Part shown: positions 24,482 to 33,355 of the stretch, piece after piece
Position numbering within the stretch: the first letter of the stretch is position 1
How the letters are laid out: each line of letters opens with the position of its first letter
Assembly: GCA_947167445.1 (NCBI GenBank)
Contig: CAMVID010000001.1
Span: forward strand, 186,001 to 250,000
DNA: 64,000 nucleotides
Direction of reading: 5' to 3'
From: G11 sp947167445
GTDB lineage: Bacteria > Bacillota > Clostridia > Lachnospirales > Lachnospiraceae
Translations under genes and position numbers: made by a program
The notes under the pieces: model-generated
Databases searched by the model: none
Told to the model about the DNA's origin: nothing
The model's input: the letters and a program-made list of their open reading frames with translations, nothing else

Positions 24482-26926
24482 TTAAAGTGATAAATTCAAC
24501 AAACGGGCCGCAACCTTCACCGCATCGGCAGCGTCCGAAGAGTAAGCGTCCGCTCCGATTTCTTTGGCGTATTCCTCAGTAACCACTGCTCCGCCAAGCA
24601 TAATCTTAAAGTCGGCGCCAATCTCATTACGGTAATCCACAACTTCCTTCATTTTCTGCATGGTCGTTGTCATAAGAGCTGAAAGTCCCACCAGTTTGGC
24701 GTTGTGCTCCTTTGCAGCCTCTACAATAGCTTCCTTAGGTACGTTCTTGCCAAGATCAATTACATTAAAGCCATAGTTTTTAAGCATCAAAACCACCAGG
24801 TTCTTGCCTATGTCATGGACGTCACCTTCCACAGTAGCCATTATTACGGTAGGCATTTCCTTGTCAGACTTGTTCTGTAGAAGTTTCTCCTCAAGAATGG
24901 CAATGGAAAGCTTCATGGTTTCCGCTGAATTTATAAGCTGAGGAAGGAAGTAAGTTCCCTTTTCAAAGAACTCTCCCACCTTGTTAATTGCAGGCATAAG
25001 AACATCATTCAAAAGGACTTTGGCGTCTTCTCCCTTTTCAAGGGCATCTTTTGTCATCTTTTCAATGCCGTTTTTGTTACCCTTAAGAACCGCATTATAT
25101 AAAGCTTCCTTTATATCTGCAGCATTATCCTTTGAATCTGTATTTCCGGAATCCTTCTTTATTGATCTTTCATCGGTTCCGGAAAGAGAATTGGCAAAAT
25201 TAATATAGTTTTCCGACGCTCCTTTTCTGTTTAACAAAAGGTCAGAGGCATACACCGCTCCCATGAGAGCAGTCTGAGAAGGATTTGCAATAGCCATGGT
25301 AAGTCCCGAGTGAATCGCCATGGTCAGAAAATTACTGTTTACAAAGCTTCTCTCCGGCAAACCAAAGGATATATTTGAAAGGCCGCATATGGTTGAAATA
25401 CCCATATCTGCACAGTACTTAATTGTTTTAAGTGTATCCAATCCTGCCTCAGGCATTGCACCGACGGTTCCAACAAGGCCGTCCACCACCAAATCATCGT
25501 TGGTAAGGCCTGCTTCATAAGCTAAAGATAAAAGCTTATCAACGTTCTCTTTTCTTTCTTCAAAGTTTTCGGGAATTCCCTTTGCAGAAAGAGGAAGCAA
25601 AATAACCATGGCACCGTATTTCTTGGCAAGTTTAAGTACCGGAATTCTATCCTCCTCCAGAGAAACCGAGTTAATCAACGCTCTTCCGGGATACTTTCTT
25701 AGGGCATGTTCGATAACCTTCGCATCACTGGAATCAAGAGACAGGGGAAGCTGTGTGGTCATAAGCACTTCATCCAAAACATCGCTCATTAGTGACAGTT
25801 CATCTACTCCGCCCATTCCCACATTTATATCAAGCACCTTTGCATTGCAGGCTTCCTGCTCTTCAGCATAGGTTACAACTCCCGACAGATCATGATTTCT
25901 TAACTGTTCCTGAAGTTTCTTCTTACCTGTAGGGTTTATTCTCTCGCCGACAACTATAAAAGGATCTCCCTGCTTAAATGAAAGGGTCCTTCTCTCACTG
26001 GTAAGATATCTGGTTCCCTCTTCTTTGCCCCTTTTGACCTTTGAGACATCAAAATCCTTATAGGCGTCATGAATAGCCTTAATATATTCGGGAGATGTAC
26101 CGCAGCATCCGCCGATAATACTTGCACCGGCCTCAAGGAGCTGTCCTATACCCTCAACAAATTCCTCAACCCCCATGTCATAATAGGTGTTTCCGTCCTT
26201 GTCAACGGAAGGCAAGCCCGCATTGGGCTTTGCAATAACAGGAATGTTAACATTTGAGGCTATATCCTTAATATATTTAACCATTTTGTCAGGACCGGTA
26301 CTGCAGTTTAATCCCACCGCACATGCCCCAAGGGATTCAAGGCATACAGCTGCGGATACCGCGTCGGTTCCGTAAAGGGTTCTTCCGTCGTTCTCTATGG
26401 AAATGGTGGCCATTATGGGAAGATCGCAGGTTTCCTTTGCAGCAATAAGTGCAGCCCTTGTTTCCTGTAAACTCATCATGGTTTCAACCACAAGAATATC
26501 CACGCCTGCAGCAACCATGTATTTAATCTGTTCTTTATATATATCAATCAGCTCTTCAAAGTCCATGTTTCCCATGGGCTTAAGCTGCTCACCAGTCATG
26601 GTAAGATCGCCACAGATAAAAGCTTTTCCATTTGAAGCCTTGTGAGATAAAGAAACAAGAGTTTCAATAATCTCTTCAATCCTGTCATACAACCCAAACT
26701 CTTTAAACTTTACTCTGTTTCCGGAAAAAGTAGGTGAATAAAGGAAATCACTTCCGGCTTCCACATACTTCTTCTGAAGTTCCACAAGAATATCCTTGTG
26801 GTCAAGAATCCATTCTTCTGTACAGACTCCCGTTGGCATTCCTGCCTTTATAAGATTAGAGCCGGTTGCTCCATCGAGAAACAGCACTCGTTCGGAGGCC
26901 AGCTTTAAAAATTCTTCTTTAGTCAT
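24482..26926 (-). CDS. metH: Cobalamin-dependent methionine synthase, without reactivation domain
   Basis: Transfers a methyl group from methyltetrahydrofolate via cobalamin to homocysteine. Domains in order: homocysteine/zinc domain (1-300, with NCS and GGCCGTSPEYI as zinc ligands), pterin-binding domain (about 315-590, GERINPTGKKK and DINVGMGG), cobalamin cap (about 605-690) and the B12 domain (695-814, DVHDIGKN with the axial histidine). The AdoMet-binding reactivation domain of full MetH is missing, so a separate activator would be needed; 814 residues against about 1200. AAGGAG lies ahead of the ATG. It leads the ilvB-ilvN group. Confidence 0.9.
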   Translation of the reverse strand: MTKEEFLKLASERVLFLDGATGSNLIKAGMPTGVCTEEWILDHKDILVELQKKYVEAGSDFLYSPTFSGNRVKFKEFGLYDRIEEIIETLVSLSHKASNGKAFICGDLTMTGEQLKPMGNMDFEELIDIYKEQIKYMVAAGVDILVVETMMSLQETRAALIAAKETCDLPIMATISIENDGRTLYGTDAVSAAVCLESLGACAVGLNCSTGPDKMVKYIKDIASNVNIPVIAKPNAGLPSVDKDGNTYYDMGVEEFVEGIGQLLEAGASIIGGCCGTSPEYIKAIHDAYKDFDVSKVKRGKEEGTRYLTSERRTLSFKQGDPFIVVGERINPTGKKKLQEQLRNHDLSGVVTYAEEQEACNAKVLDINVGMGGVDELSLMSDVLDEVLMTTQLPLSLDSSDAKVIEHALRKYPGRALINSVSLEEDRIPVLKLAKKYGAMVILLPLSAKGIPENFEERKENVDKLLSLAYEAGLTNDDLVVDGLVGTVGAMPEAGLDTLKTIKYCADMGISTICGLSNISFGLPERSFVNSNFLTMAIHSGLTMAIANPSQTALMGAVYASDLLLNRKGASENYINFANSLSGTDERSIKKDSGNTDSKDNAADIKEALYNAVLKGNKNGIEKMTKDALEKGEDAKVLLNDVLMPAINKVGEFFEKGTYFLPQLINSAETMKLSIAILEEKLLQNKSDKEMPTVIMATVEGDVHDIGKNLVVLMLKNYGFNVIDLGKNVPKEAIVEAAKEHNAKLVGLSALMTTTMQKMKEVVDYRNEIGADFKIMLGGAVVTEEYAKEIGADAYSSDAADAVKVAARLLNLSL

Positions 26927-26950
26927 ATCCTAGCTCCTTTTCAATTTATT

Positions 26951-26956
26951 ATTATA
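26951..26956 (-). promoter_or_regulatory. -10 element for the metH-ilv operon
   Basis: A perfect TATAAT on the minus strand, 25 bases ahead of the metH ATG, in the 120-base divergent spacer shared with the lipoprotein gene. No convincing -35 is found. There is no room for a SAM riboswitch and none is seen. Confidence 0.4.
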
Positions 26957-26986
26957 CTTATTAATGCATTAAATGGCTATTAATTC

Positions 26987-27015
26987 TTGTTATAAAATTG
27001 AAAATATGTTAATGT
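26987..27015 (+). promoter_or_regulatory. Possible promoter of the lipoprotein gene
   Basis: TTGTTA (26987-26992), 17 bases, TAATGT (27010-27015), about 30 bases before the ATG at 27047. A moderate match. Confidence 0.42.
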
Positions 27016-27046
27016 TATGAAGGTTAAAAACTTGAAAGGCAACATT

Positions 27047-27556
27047 ATGAGAAATAAATCTTTATTAACCTTCATTGCGGTTTTAATATGTTCCGTTTTG
27101 CTGACAGGTTGCGGAAAAGACTCAAAGAAGGAAGCTTTTGAAAAGGACTTTATGGAATTCTGTGACAAGGTTGCAGAAATAGATACAAATATCAAGGCAA
27201 TTAATCCCGATGATGAGAATGCTCCGGCAGAGCTTTTGTCATCACTGGATACACTTGGCGAATTATTCACCAATATGTCCTCAATGAAGTTCCCCAAAGA
27301 ATACGATTATCTTGTTACTTTGGCTGAGGAATCCGGACAGTTTATGAATCTGGCCGTCGAGAACTATCATGCTGCTTTCGAAGCCGAAGTATACGATGAA
27401 GAAAGCGCAAGTCTTGCCAATGAGTATTACGCAAGAGCTTACAAGAGGCTTAAATATATGATTACATTCATGCAGGGAGAAATTCCCGATTCGGATGAAA
27501 TCAAATATGCAAATGCCGATGATTCTGCTTCTTCAGAAGAAGCTCCCGCTGAATAA
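27047..27556 (+). CDS. Putative lipoprotein of unknown function
   Basis: A 169-residue exported protein: a lysine/arginine start, a hydrophobic helix and the lipobox LLTGC with Cys22 as the lipidated residue. The mature part is acidic and mostly helical (KEAFEKDFMEFCDKVAEIDTN, LANEYYARAYKRLKYMITFMQ), with a low-complexity acidic tail (DDSASSEEAPAE). No family recognised. The open frame begins ten codons earlier, but the ATG at 27047 has AAAGG seven bases ahead and starts directly at the signal peptide. Single-gene unit with its own terminator. Confidence 0.8.
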   Translation: MRNKSLLTFIAVLICSVLLTGCGKDSKKEAFEKDFMEFCDKVAEIDTNIKAINPDDENAPAELLSSLDTLGELFTNMSSMKFPKEYDYLVTLAEESGQFMNLAVENYHAAFEAEVYDEESASLANEYYARAYKRLKYMITFMQGEIPDSDEIKYANADDSASSEEAPAE

Positions 27557-27569
27557 AGAACAAAAATAT

Positions 27570-27607
27570 AGACCGAATTGGAATTTATTCCAATCCGGTC
27601 TTTTTTT
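27570..27607. terminator. Terminator of the lipoprotein gene, probably bidirectional
   Basis: Stem GACCGaATTGGAA/TTCCAATcCGGTC (27571-27600) followed by seven T on the plus strand; on the minus strand TATATTTTTG follows, so it may also end the PAS gene whose stop lies at 27606. Confidence 0.88.
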
Positions 27608-29267
27608 ACGCTATGAAGTAATCTGAAATATCCGTTCCGGTAATCATGCAGATTCCGTGTTCCGGCATGAACCAGCCCGCTGTACTCTTAATCCAGGTTC
27701 TTAAGCTGTAGTTAAATACATCTGCAGTCTGAGTGGAATGAGGATCAGTAGGGTCAAGCTTCGAAACAATGCAATTTGAGCACTCTTCTATGTACCCTTC
27801 CATCAACGAAGTATAGCATTGAGTACCGACTTTAATATCTTCGCTTCGGTCAAATACCTTCTTGTTTGCAAACAAAAGCCTTTTAGACTCGTAATCCACA
27901 AGATAAATATACTGATCCATTAACTCCAGCATGAGAAGTTTAATCATCATCTCTCTTGTGTCAAAATCAGACAAAGTAATCTGAACCGTGCAGGTGTCGA
28001 TAAGAGAAATCAGCTGCTTTAATTCATCAGCGGCAAAATCCTCTTCGTTTGCCGGATTAAATAAAACAATGCTGCCTACATATTTGCCATCCTTAACAAA
28101 AGGATAATATATAATCTTCTCGAAATCGTTGTCAGCCATGAACTGTTCAAGGGAGAAGGAATATCCCGAAGCCTGCTGAATGCTTATCTCGGTCAGATTC
28201 TTAACATTCTTAAACAAATCTTCAAACTCGGCTGCCGCTCTTCTTTTTGATTTATAATCCTCGATAGAATACTCATAATCAGGTATGGTAAAAATCGTAA
28301 TATCCTCATTCTTGGATAATGAGTTTACATCCGGGAATATTCCGCCAAAACTGCAGCCGCTCTTATTAAGAAGCATATTGTAAACCTTTGCCCAGCTTTC
28401 TTTTGAGAGCATACCGTCATAAAGTGTCTTCATGGCACTTTCCCTTAATGACAGGCCATCGTAGTTCTCAAACAACAACTGGTCATCTGATTTTTTATCC
28501 TCTTTAAGCTTATCTTTATCAATGAAACGCCCTACTATCCTTGTAACATATCCCTCAAGACCTACTATACTCGAAAGTGTACAATCATATTCCTTGTAGT
28601 CTTCGGAAAATCTGTTGTTCTTTATGGTAATGTTCTCATTGACAGGACCCGTCATCAGTTTATTAAAGCAGGCAAGGTATTTCTGAGCTTCACCTGCCGC
28701 AAAATATGAGGAGTCAAATTTTGCCACATAATCGGGAATAATTATTTCCTTTTCTCTTTGTTCTTCATCAATATATTTCAAAACAAGAACATCAGATTTG
28801 ACATTATAATCAAATACCGACTCTTTTTCCACGGTATCTATGAGATGCATTCTGGCTGCCTGAGCTCGCAACTCTTCATCACCGGTTTTCTTCTCGGTAA
28901 TATCAATAACCGTGGCAATAATGGTGTAGGTGTCCCCAACCTTTGAATAAAGATTACATCTTGTATAAAGCCATCTAAGCTCACCTTTACCGGTAATGGT
29001 TCTGAATTCTGTATCCACCGCTCCATCGGCCTTCAGGCATTCTCTGATACCCTGATCAAAAACAGGTATATCTTCAGGCAAAATACAGTAACGAATATTT
29101 TTCACATATTTATCTATGTCTTTCTTTGAATATCCAAGCATTCTGCTAAGGCCTTCGTTGGCATAAACGCAGGTCAGGTTATAGCTTCCTTCTTTAAGTT
29201 CAAAAGCACAAACTCCTGTAATCAGATTCTCAATATACGAAACAATATTTTCCTGATAATTATCCAT
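27606..29267 (-). CDS. PAS/GAF-type sensory protein without a visible output domain
   Basis: A 553-residue cytoplasmic protein. Residues about 10-130 are a PAS domain (GVCAFELKEGSYNLTCVYANE, then SRMLGYSKKDI and a PAC segment ending IATVIDITEKK). About 145-255 look like a second PAS-type region, 290-430 GAF-like, and 450-550 a further PAS-like fold with the pair ECSNC and QYIYLVDYESKRLLFANK. No GGDEF, EAL, HD, kinase or DNA-binding motif follows, so its output is unknown. It lies 21 bases after the GlmU-like gene in a run that also encodes an EAL protein. AGAGGG precedes the ATG. Confidence 0.72.
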   Translation of the reverse strand: MDNYQENIVSYIENLITGVCAFELKEGSYNLTCVYANEGLSRMLGYSKKDIDKYVKNIRYCILPEDIPVFDQGIRECLKADGAVDTEFRTITGKGELRWLYTRCNLYSKVGDTYTIIATVIDITEKKTGDEELRAQAARMHLIDTVEKESVFDYNVKSDVLVLKYIDEEQREKEIIIPDYVAKFDSSYFAAGEAQKYLACFNKLMTGPVNENITIKNNRFSEDYKEYDCTLSSIVGLEGYVTRIVGRFIDKDKLKEDKKSDDQLLFENYDGLSLRESAMKTLYDGMLSKESWAKVYNMLLNKSGCSFGGIFPDVNSLSKNEDITIFTIPDYEYSIEDYKSKRRAAAEFEDLFKNVKNLTEISIQQASGYSFSLEQFMADNDFEKIIYYPFVKDGKYVGSIVLFNPANEEDFAADELKQLISLIDTCTVQITLSDFDTREMMIKLLMLELMDQYIYLVDYESKRLLFANKKVFDRSEDIKVGTQCYTSLMEGYIEECSNCIVSKLDPTDPHSTQTADVFNYSLRTWIKSTAGWFMPEHGICMITGTDISDYFIA

Positions 29268-29288
29268 AGTAAGCCCTCTCTTTATTTC

Positions 29289-29963
29289 TTAAAAAGAATC
29301 AGCCCTGGTTACAATATCATCCTTATCTTTATATATACTCTCTGCAGGAACAAATCCTCTGACACGAGAAAGAGGATAAACTATAGTGTTTCTTCCAACT
29401 ACTGTACCGGGATTCAAAACACTGTTGCATCCAACTTCCGCATGGTCTCCAAGCATTGCTCCCATTTTCCTCTGATTGGTCTTAATGTTTCCTGAGGAAT
29501 GATGCATGACAATATTCCCATGATCGCATTTAAAGTTGCTGGTTACGGCGCCGGCACCCATATGTGCTTTGTATCCGAGAATGCTGTCTCCTACGTAGTT
29601 ATAATGAGGAACCTGAACTCCGTTAAAAAGAATGCAGTTCTTAAGTTCGCAGGAATTGCCCACAACACAGCCCTTGCCAACAATGGCATTTCCTCTGATA
29701 AAAGCTCCGGGTCTGATCTCTGCACCCTCGTCAATAATGGTGGGCCCAACGATTGTGGCAGTATCCGCAATCTTAACATCCTTGGCAACCCAGACGTTCT
29801 CTCCTCTTTCCTCGAATATTGACTTGTCGATGTCACCAATCAGGCTTTTAATGCAATCTTTGATTGCAGGAACCGCATCCCAGGGAAACTCAAATTTCTT
29901 AAGGAAATCCCCGGAAATGGATTCAGACAAAGTGTACATGTTTTTAATCTTAAACTGTTCCAT
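29289..29963 (-). CDS. Left-handed beta-helix acyltransferase, GlmU C-terminal-like
   Basis: A 224-residue protein with hexapeptide repeats (NVWVAKDVKIADTATIVGPT, IDEGAEIRPGAFIRGNAIVG) and the GlmU-type acetyltransferase signature PHYNYVGDSILGYKAHMGAG followed by TSNFKCD. The histidine in PHYNYVGD corresponds to the GlmU catalytic base. There is no uridylyltransferase domain. It may acetylate an amino sugar phosphate or be a sugar-nucleotide acetyltransferase. The start has GAGGT. It lies 3 bases after topB. Confidence 0.78.
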   Translation of the reverse strand: MEQFKIKNMYTLSESISGDFLKKFEFPWDAVPAIKDCIKSLIGDIDKSIFEERGENVWVAKDVKIADTATIVGPTIIDEGAEIRPGAFIRGNAIVGKGCVVGNSCELKNCILFNGVQVPHYNYVGDSILGYKAHMGAGAVTSNFKCDHGNIVMHHSSGNIKTNQRKMGAMLGDHAEVGCNSVLNPGTVVGRNTIVYPLSRVRGFVPAESIYKDKDDIVTRADSF

Positions 29964-29966
29964 ACT

Positions 29967-31985
29967 CTACCTCTTCTTATAGAATTCAGACGCCGCAACA
30001 AATCTTTGATACACGTCTCTTTGGTTGTTAAGTGCTTTGACATTATTGGTTCTTCTAATTACAAAATCGCTTAACTTGGTCATATACTCATCCGACGTTA
30101 TTGTTCCATCGGCTACCATTGTCAGTCCTTTTTCCCAGCTGGCTGTAAGCTTAGGCTCAAGAAGGGGTTTAATCGAGCCTTCAACAACGTCATAAACAAG
30201 TTCGCCCATCTGGGTTGGAGTCAGAATCTGCGTCTTCTTGTTAAGGTTTAGATATTCGATATTAACAAGCTTCTTTAAGATTTCTGCTCTGGTGGCGGAA
30301 GTACCGATTCCGCTTCCTTTAATCTGTGCTCTCAGTTCCTCGTCCTCAATTAGCTGTCCCGCATTTTCCATGGCGAGAATTATGGAGCCGGAATTATATC
30401 TCTTAGGCGGAGAAGTTTCTCCTTCCTTGATTTCATATGTGCCAAAATCAATTTCATCTCCTTTTTTAAGAGAAGACAGGAAATTGATTACTGTTTCATC
30501 GGCTGCACTTTCTTCGGTGTCATCCCCTTCTTTTTCGGGTTTCTCGGAAAGCTCACTTTTCTTTGCAAAAGAATACTGCATAACCGCAAGATAGCCGGGA
30601 TCAGTTAACACCTTAAAGTTTGAGAAGAAACTTTCGGTCTTGGTTTTGGTCACAAGAGCAATCTTTAAATACTGGGCAGGAGGGTAAAATATAGCAAGGA
30701 ACCTTCTTGCAATAACTTCATATACCTTTTTGGCCGTGTCATTTAATGAGCCGTAGGAATTTAAGCCCTGTCCTGTAGGTATGATTGCATAGTGGTCAGT
30801 AATCTGTTTGTCATTGGTATATCTGCTTTTACCGATGCTTTTGTAGCTGCCATCTTCAAGGATATGAGCTGCAAATTCCGATAAAGGCGAAAAGTTCTTA
30901 AGGCCGCCAATATTTTTATAAATCTCTTTGGCGACAGCTGTGGAAAGAACTCTTGCATCTGTTCTGGGATAAGTTACAAGCTTCTTCTCGTACAGTTCCT
31001 GTACGTAGGAAAGGGTCTGATCAGGGCTTATTTTAAACAGCTTGGAACAGTCGTTTTGAAGCTCGGCCAGGTTATAAAGCAAAGGTGGATTCTTACTTTC
31101 CTTTTTCTTTTCAATCTTTGTAACTACTGCTTTTTCTTTCTCGGGCGCTTCAATGTAAGCAATAAGTTTTTCTGCGTCAGCCTTTTCCTTGAAGCCGTTT
31201 TCTTTATAGAGTGCCGGGCTGTCTTTATAAATAGACTCATCTGTTACACGCCACTCTCCTGTAATAAACTCATCCTTAACAGGAAGGGATTGAACAACAC
31301 GGTAGAAAGGCGTTTTTACAAAATTACGAATTTCTCTTTCTCTGTTGACAACCATGCCAAGGACGCAAGTCATTACACGTCCCACAGATATAACAGCCTT
31401 ATCCTTCTTCAGGTAATTCTTTACATCATTGCCATACTTTAAAGTCAGGACTCTGGAAAAATTGATTCCCATAAGATAGTCTTCTTTGGCTCTAAGGTAT
31501 GCAGCATCACTTAAGGAATCGTAGAAGGACAAATCCTTTGCTTCCTTTATTCCTCTGTTAATCTCTTCCTCTGTCTGGGAATCAATCCAGACTCTGCGTC
31601 TTTCCTTGCCCTTTACGTTTGCCATCTGTTCCACAAGACGATAAATATATTCACCCTCTCGTCCCGAGTCGGTGCAGACGTAAATTCTTGACACATCGGC
31701 TCTGTTTAAGAGCCCTTTAACTGTATTAAACTGCTTTGAAACCGAGGAAATAACTTCATACTTAAATTTATCGGGTATAAATGGAATGGTATCAAAGCTC
31801 CATTTTTTAAGTTTTTCATCGTAAGCGTCAGGATAACTCATGGTCACCAGATGTCCCACACACCAAGTAACAACGTAGGAATCGGATTCCATGTATCCGT
31901 CGAAGCTTCTCATATTTTCCTTCAAAGCCTTGGCGAACTCTTTGGCTACGCTGGGCTTCTCGGCTATAAAAAGGTGTTTCTCCAT
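29967..31985 (-). CDS. topB: Type IA DNA topoisomerase, TopB (topoisomerase III) family
   Basis: Cuts and passes single strands to remove precatenanes and recombination intermediates. Residues 1-120 form the TOPRIM domain (HLFIAEKPSVAKEFAKAL, YVCTDSGREGEYIYRL with the metal-binding DSGREGE). The active site tyrosine is in LVTYPRTDAR. The last motifs include GIGTSATRAEIL. The protein (672 residues) ends shortly after NVKALNNQRDVYQ without C-terminal zinc fingers, as is common for TopB. The ATG has a weak ribosome site and follows the ATPase gene by 5 bases, so coupling is likely. Confidence 0.92.
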   Translation of the reverse strand: MEKHLFIAEKPSVAKEFAKALKENMRSFDGYMESDSYVVTWCVGHLVTMSYPDAYDEKLKKWSFDTIPFIPDKFKYEVISSVSKQFNTVKGLLNRADVSRIYVCTDSGREGEYIYRLVEQMANVKGKERRRVWIDSQTEEEINRGIKEAKDLSFYDSLSDAAYLRAKEDYLMGINFSRVLTLKYGNDVKNYLKKDKAVISVGRVMTCVLGMVVNREREIRNFVKTPFYRVVQSLPVKDEFITGEWRVTDESIYKDSPALYKENGFKEKADAEKLIAYIEAPEKEKAVVTKIEKKKESKNPPLLYNLAELQNDCSKLFKISPDQTLSYVQELYEKKLVTYPRTDARVLSTAVAKEIYKNIGGLKNFSPLSEFAAHILEDGSYKSIGKSRYTNDKQITDHYAIIPTGQGLNSYGSLNDTAKKVYEVIARRFLAIFYPPAQYLKIALVTKTKTESFFSNFKVLTDPGYLAVMQYSFAKKSELSEKPEKEGDDTEESAADETVINFLSSLKKGDEIDFGTYEIKEGETSPPKRYNSGSIILAMENAGQLIEDEELRAQIKGSGIGTSATRAEILKKLVNIEYLNLNKKTQILTPTQMGELVYDVVEGSIKPLLEPKLTASWEKGLTMVADGTITSDEYMTKLSDFVIRRTNNVKALNNQRDVYQRFVAASEFYKKR

Positions 31986-31990
31986 AAATA

Positions 31991-33355
31991 TTACTGATCT
32001 TTCAAGGATATTAGCTGTAATGCATTGTTCTTATTGCCGGTTTCAACAACCTTTGAATCAAACCTTTCAAAGGTAATAAGGACCGTCTGAACAACGTTTA
32101 GTTTTGCTTTCTTTGCAAGGAATTTAACCCAATCGTAATCATCGGTTGTAAGTACATTCTTATCATAGTTGCACATGCCGATAAGGGCGTTTCCGTCACC
32201 GTCAAAAGCCACAACATCAATTGTGTCAAGCTTGCCTACCCACTCTCCGATTTTCTCGGGTTTAAAGGGAATAATACCCTTGTCACAATATGTCTTAATA
32301 AGTTCCTGACCAATCTTCTTCATGGAGTTTTCCACAAACTGTCTGAAGGTCTCCTCGATAAACTGCTCATAAAACTGAAGGGCCGGTACTGTGGTATATA
32401 AATAGTAGTTAGGATAAACATACTTGTAGTAGAAATGAACAAGGGGATGCATAATACGGTATACACCTTTTTGGGTATTGCCCTTACTGTCGGTGTCTAC
32501 ACTGAAAGCCTTCTCAACAAGTTCAAGTTCCATAAGGTTCTTAATGTAAACCGAAAGCTTCGCTCTGGAAAAATCAGAGTGAAAATGCAGTTCATTAAGT
32601 TTATTTCTTCCCTCTGCCAAAGAGGCAAGAATTGTGTTATATACATATACCTCACGAAGGTCCATCTCAACAAGCCTTACAGCCTCGCTCATGAAGAAGC
32701 CCTCAGGTTTGAGAATAACCTGGGTAATATTCTCTTTTACCGTCTTATAGGGGTCAAGATGTTTCCAAAGTCCGGGATATCCACCAAGAATAGCGTACAT
32801 TTCCATGGTTTCTTTTCTTGTGTAGGAAGGCATAAACCTTCTCATATCCTCGTATTTAAGCTCTCTGACCTTTAAAAATCCGCCGATTCTCAGAGCATAT
32901 TGACCAACGCGGTCTACGAGTCCCGATTCAACGAATCCAATGGATCTTGAGGAAAGAATAACCAGAAGGTCACTTCCTTTATTTCCATTGAAAACGAAGT
33001 CTATAAGAGCTTTCATAAATGTAGGGTCGCCCTTTACGGCATTATGAAACTCATCGATAATCAGCACCTGTTTCTCTTCGCTGAACTCAAAACAAGCTTT
33101 GAAAATCTCCGAATACTCAGGGTACTCAGGAAGTTTGTTAAGATTATCCCTGATTTCATTGGCCCAAAGATATCTGTTCTCTCTTCCGGAACAGGCTCTG
33201 GCAATCAGCGTTTTAGAGCTTTTATTCTTGGTAAACTCGGCAAGTAATGCGTGTCTTCCAACAAATCTTTGACCATAAACAACTACAATGCTGCTCCCCT
33301 TGGCCTCATATTTTTTGCTTAAATAATTTAATTCGCTACTTCTCCCAAGAAACAT
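31991..33355 (-). CDS. Archaeal-type ATPase (DUF234-like) with degenerate P-loop
   Basis: Belongs to the large AAA ATPase/DUF234 family often found next to other genes without a defined role. It starts FLGRSSELNYL, then YGQRFVGRHALL where the family normally has GKT/S: Lys is Arg34 and Thr is His35. Walker B VLIIDEFHNA is intact. The C-terminus is DUF234-like: the conserved IDVVAFD is present, but the following GECKW-type motif reads IGMCNYD, so the nuclease-like site is altered as well. 454 residues, GAGGAG upstream, and a 20-base overlap with the EAL gene. ATP use and nuclease activity are doubtful. Confidence 0.8.
   Translation of the reverse strand: MFLGRSSELNYLSKKYEAKGSSIVVVYGQRFVGRHALLAEFTKNKSSKTLIARACSGRENRYLWANEIRDNLNKLPEYPEYSEIFKACFEFSEEKQVLIIDEFHNAVKGDPTFMKALIDFVFNGNKGSDLLVILSSRSIGFVESGLVDRVGQYALRIGGFLKVRELKYEDMRRFMPSYTRKETMEMYAILGGYPGLWKHLDPYKTVKENITQVILKPEGFFMSEAVRLVEMDLREVYVYNTILASLAEGRNKLNELHFHSDFSRAKLSVYIKNLMELELVEKAFSVDTDSKGNTQKGVYRIMHPLVHFYYKYVYPNYYLYTTVPALQFYEQFIEETFRQFVENSMKKIGQELIKTYCDKGIIPFKPEKIGEWVGKLDTIDVVAFDGDGNALIGMCNYDKNVLTTDDYDWVKFLAKKAKLNVVQTVLITFERFDSKVVETGNKNNALQLISLKDQ

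Noticed and set aside
26927..27046. SAM riboswitch before metH
   Set aside because: Only a 120-base divergent spacer without the paired helices or GA-rich core of an S-box.
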